From: Trema orientale
Taxonomy: Eukaryota; Streptophyta; Magnoliopsida; Rosales; Cannabaceae
Length of the DNA stretch: 64,000 bases
NCBI GenBank assembly: GCA_002914845.1
Contig: JXTC01000036.1
Location: 7,585 to 71,584, forward strand
Direction of reading: 5' to 3'
In this document: positions 61,552 through 64,000 of the stretch, in pieces
Position numbering within the stretch: the stretch's first letter is position 1
How the letters are laid out: each line of letters opens with the position of its first letter
Program-made: the position numbers and the translations under genes
Notes under the pieces: generated by a model
What the model saw: only the letters and a program-made list of their open reading frames with translations
Database searches by the model: none
What the model was told of the DNA's origin: nothing

Positions 61552-63922
61552 TTAAGCTGCTGGATGACATAGTCGTCTGTGTAGTAAAGCTCGAGTCTGC
61601 TTCCACAAATTGTGTGCTTCGGATTCATCATTTGCTAGAGGTGAACAGCTACTCTCATTGCAATCTACAAAGTATTTGCCATTCACCTCTTCTGTTTGAG
61701 GGCTCAAAGCTACATAGCATGTTGTTGCTGCACCCTGCCGCAGAAAATTCCACCCCATCAACAGCCACTCAAAAGTACTTAATGTAAAAGCTCTTGTTCT
61801 TTCGTCAAAAAAAAAAAAAAAAAAAAATGAAGCTCTTGTTCTTGAATATGTTTTAATTATATGAATGATTGGGAAAGCAGGAATTGTGTCTAAGATATAC
61901 CTGAGATACCGATTTTAACAGCTTTGAAGCCATGAAAAATACAGAATCTGCATAGAAATGGTTCCGAGAAGTTAGAGTAATGACTAATAGGCTAGAAATT
62001 TCCTTGTTAAAAGTTCACACAGACGTAGACATAGCCTAGAGGTAAAAGAACCCCTTGTCAATGAACCATAAACTCTGATTAACACTTGCCTGTGATAATG
62101 CTCTTGTGAGCTCTTATAATTCCAGTCTTCACTATTCCGGGGTGTACTGCATTGATGGTTACTCTTGCATTTCTTGCCTGTAAAGATCACAAGAACCACT
62201 ACAATGAGATCTAGCAAATCTTTGTTCCCAACAAAAATGCTGCCATTATAGACATATTATTATGTTCACCAAAAAAGTTTTGTGATACCTTAAGCTGTCT
62301 TGCAATTTCCTTGGCATGCAATACGCTAGCCAACTTTGACTGTGCATATGCGCGAGTGCCATTATAACTGCACAAGTTAGTAACAGAGTTGTTTATTTTC
62401 CTTAGACATGGGAACTATATTGGTAATTATTGGTCGACAAGAAGATTGATTAATGACTAACCACCTTTTTGGAATGAGCATTTCAGTGAAGCGGAAAGTA
62501 TCTTTCTTAACCCAGCTGTGGATCATAGATGAGACATTTATTATTCTCCCTTGGACGCCTGTTTGAGCTGCTGTTTCCACCATCTTTTCTAGAAGTAAAT
62601 CTGTTAAAAGATAATGTCCTACAACATAAGAGAAAAGTTCAATTAGAAACCTTGATCACATTCTTAGGGATTTAGGAGAGTACAACAAAAAGAATGGGGA
62701 AATTTGAAAATTACTCAGTGGATAGTTTTTTTCTTTTTCAAATCAACAACAGCTAGTATTATTTGGCAGGTGATGGGGCATCACTTGAACACAAGGGTAC
62801 GCATAGGCTATGTGGCTCTAGGCCTCAAAGAATGCTTTGAGTTCGTCCATAAGGGTTCTCAAAATAAGGCCTTAACAAATAGAGCTCGGAGAGTGCGCTC
62901 TTATGTACGGTTCTACATGATTGATAAGATTAGATTGCATCTTTAAAATCACGATGCTTAGCACGTGTGGCCAAGACTTCTCCTAGAGAAGCAAGAGGTG
63001 TGGGTTTCAATCCCCATCTCCTTCCCCTCCCCTATTAACCACTAACAGACGAATACAGAAAAAAAAAAAAAAAGATTGCATCTTTAAAATTGGTTGTGTA
63101 TCACATCTAGTATGAGTAACCCATCTGTGGTCTTCGTAAAAACTTGAAACAAAATGGCAAATCAAGATCCTTTAATTATTGCTACTCCAAATTCTTTCCT
63201 TTGGGCCTAGAAAGCCCACTAAAGTCGGAATGGTCAGGTGCAATAGAACCAAAAGCCTAATCTCATGGATGACCCAAGACCACTTTCCAAATCCTATTGG
63301 GCTTGTTGGATCTGTAGACCAAAACTGAGCCTGAAGCTAAGACGCGTTCTATAGTTACACACCCCTTTCACCAACCCACCATTATGTTTGAATCCGCGTT
63401 CAGGCTTTGAGGTGGAGTCAGTCACGTGTGAGCAGGACTGTGCCAACTAAAACAAAATCCGACTTAGCAAATGGATTTTAGTTCTAAAGTCATATGATGA
63501 CGAAAAATAGCAAATATCTTAATTCTCATCATTCTGATTGGACTCTTTTACAATTTTTTAAACTTAAAACGCAAGTTTTGTTATGGACCACATGAACAGT
63601 AAGGGAAGAAAATTTACTACTACTTTTTTTTTCCTTCCTTTCATAAACTTGAATTAGTTGATCTCTTTTATTAAAAAAACAATATAGTATAAGAAGATAA
63701 TCACTTAGTTGATATCCGTCATTTATATATAATATGTTTTTCTATGTGGTATATAGCGTAGTTGCTATTTTTTTGGAAAATATTATGTCATCTTATGTAA
63801 AAGTAACCAAGTGGAAGAGCCAAGACAGCTTAGAATATATACCCAAGTAATTAGTAGCAAATGTCATCTCAATTTTGTCATCTGAATACTCCAATGTTTG
63901 AGAGAATATCCCAGCATTATTT
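61552..63922 (-). CDS. Short-chain dehydrogenase/reductase, TIC32-like (5' part beyond window)
   Basis: Visible minus-strand exons: 63843-63922, 62465-62618, 62289-62367, 62090-62177, 61901-61947 and 61552-61734, with continuous frame and stop at 61552-61554. They encode the last 210 or so residues. SDR landmarks are NNAG (first visible exon), TNYLGHYLLT, INVSS with the catalytic serine, Y-A-Q-S-K (the YxxxK catalytic pair), and VHPGIVKTG after the active site. The C-terminal half (SVFFMASKLLKS, GAATTCYVALSP, GKYFVDCNE) matches the TIC32/retinol dehydrogenase-like group; TIC32 is an NADPH-dependent, calmodulin-binding component of the chloroplast inner envelope. The N-terminal Rossmann TGxxxGIG exon lies beyond 64000, so plastid targeting cannot be judged. 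The intron between 62090-62177 and 61901-61947 uses a GC donor (cacag|gcaagt). The large intron 62619-63842 contains a SINE. Confidence 0.92.
62950..63073 (+). mobile_element. tRNA-derived SINE with 18-bp target duplication
   Basis: The body is 124 bp including a terminal A-run. It is flanked by perfect 18-bp copies of agattgcatctttaaaat (62932-62949 and 63074-63091). Inside, 'tggccaagac' (about 62968) and 'ggtttcaatcc' (63003-63013) sit where pol III A and B boxes are expected. Long target duplication, A-tail and internal boxes together identify a SINE. It lies in an intron of the dehydrogenase gene, inserted antisense to it. Confidence 0.85.
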
Positions 63923-64000
63923 CTGCAAAAATTGTAATTTTATTACGTTCTTTTTTCCAATCATAAAAATAAACTAATAAGATTATAAGAAAAAAAATCC
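63923..64000 (-). other. Intron of the TIC32-like gene running off the window
   Basis: An acceptor (tttttgcag on the minus strand) directly precedes the NNAG exon. The upstream exon is outside the window. Confidence 0.7.

Noticed and set aside
62704..62946. 80-codon frame near the SINE
   Set aside because: More likely part of an organelle-like or repeat insertion in an intron than a gene; no family recognised.

Overview
The window is nuclear DNA of a flowering plant, most likely a dicot. The evidence is GT-AG spliced genes with short AT-rich introns, plant-type protein families (neprosin, LRR receptor kinase, TIC32-like dehydrogenase, PUX-type UBX protein), and intergenic DNA full of MITEs, hAT-like and Mutator-like non-autonomous transposons and SINEs. 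It is draft sequence: one 58-N gap and one single-N join are present. I cannot name the species.

Layout. 1-10.1 kb holds repeats only: a 1.1-kb direct duplication with internal minisatellites, a palindrome-rich repeat at 5.4-6.0 kb and a foldback element at 6.5-7.4 kb. 10.1-12.3 kb (-) encodes a 370-aa UAS/UBX protein. 12.3-19.6 kb has no gene but contains a 1.2-kb near-complete inverted repeat, a SINE candidate and two head-to-head MITEs. 19.7-22.6 kb (+) encodes a 412-aa secreted neprosin-family protein. 24.3-28.2 kb (-) encodes a 478-aa JmjC oxygenase of JMJD4 type. 28.4-32.7 kb is a degenerate zone with an assembly gap, a MITE with perfect target duplication, a CDC48 N-domain pseudogene, a UGT88-type pseudogene and tandem repeats. 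34.4-38.2 kb (-) encodes an RGI-type LRR receptor kinase of 1130 aa in a GC-rich exon. 38.2-57.9 kb is gene-poor, with hAT-like elements, interleaved foldbacks, a hAT nested at the edge of a Mutator-like element, and a duplicated segment split by an N. 58.0-60.4 kb (+) encodes kinetochore protein SPC25. 61.5 kb to the window end (-) holds the 3' part of a TIC32-like short-chain dehydrogenase, whose large intron contains a SINE with an 18-bp target duplication.

I reconstructed all exon chains by hand. Each keeps an open frame across every junction, and the exon lengths agree with the residue counts. The six genes are functionally unrelated housekeeping or signalling genes. No operon-like or clustered pathway is visible. 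The one thematic coincidence is a UBX cofactor gene and a broken copy of the CDC48 N domain, the module that UBX domains bind, 17 kb apart.

The points most worth checking are three GC-AG introns (two in the neprosin gene), the transposon nesting that can be resolved to the base from target-site duplications, and two probable assembly artefacts. I did not find a convincing new biological system.
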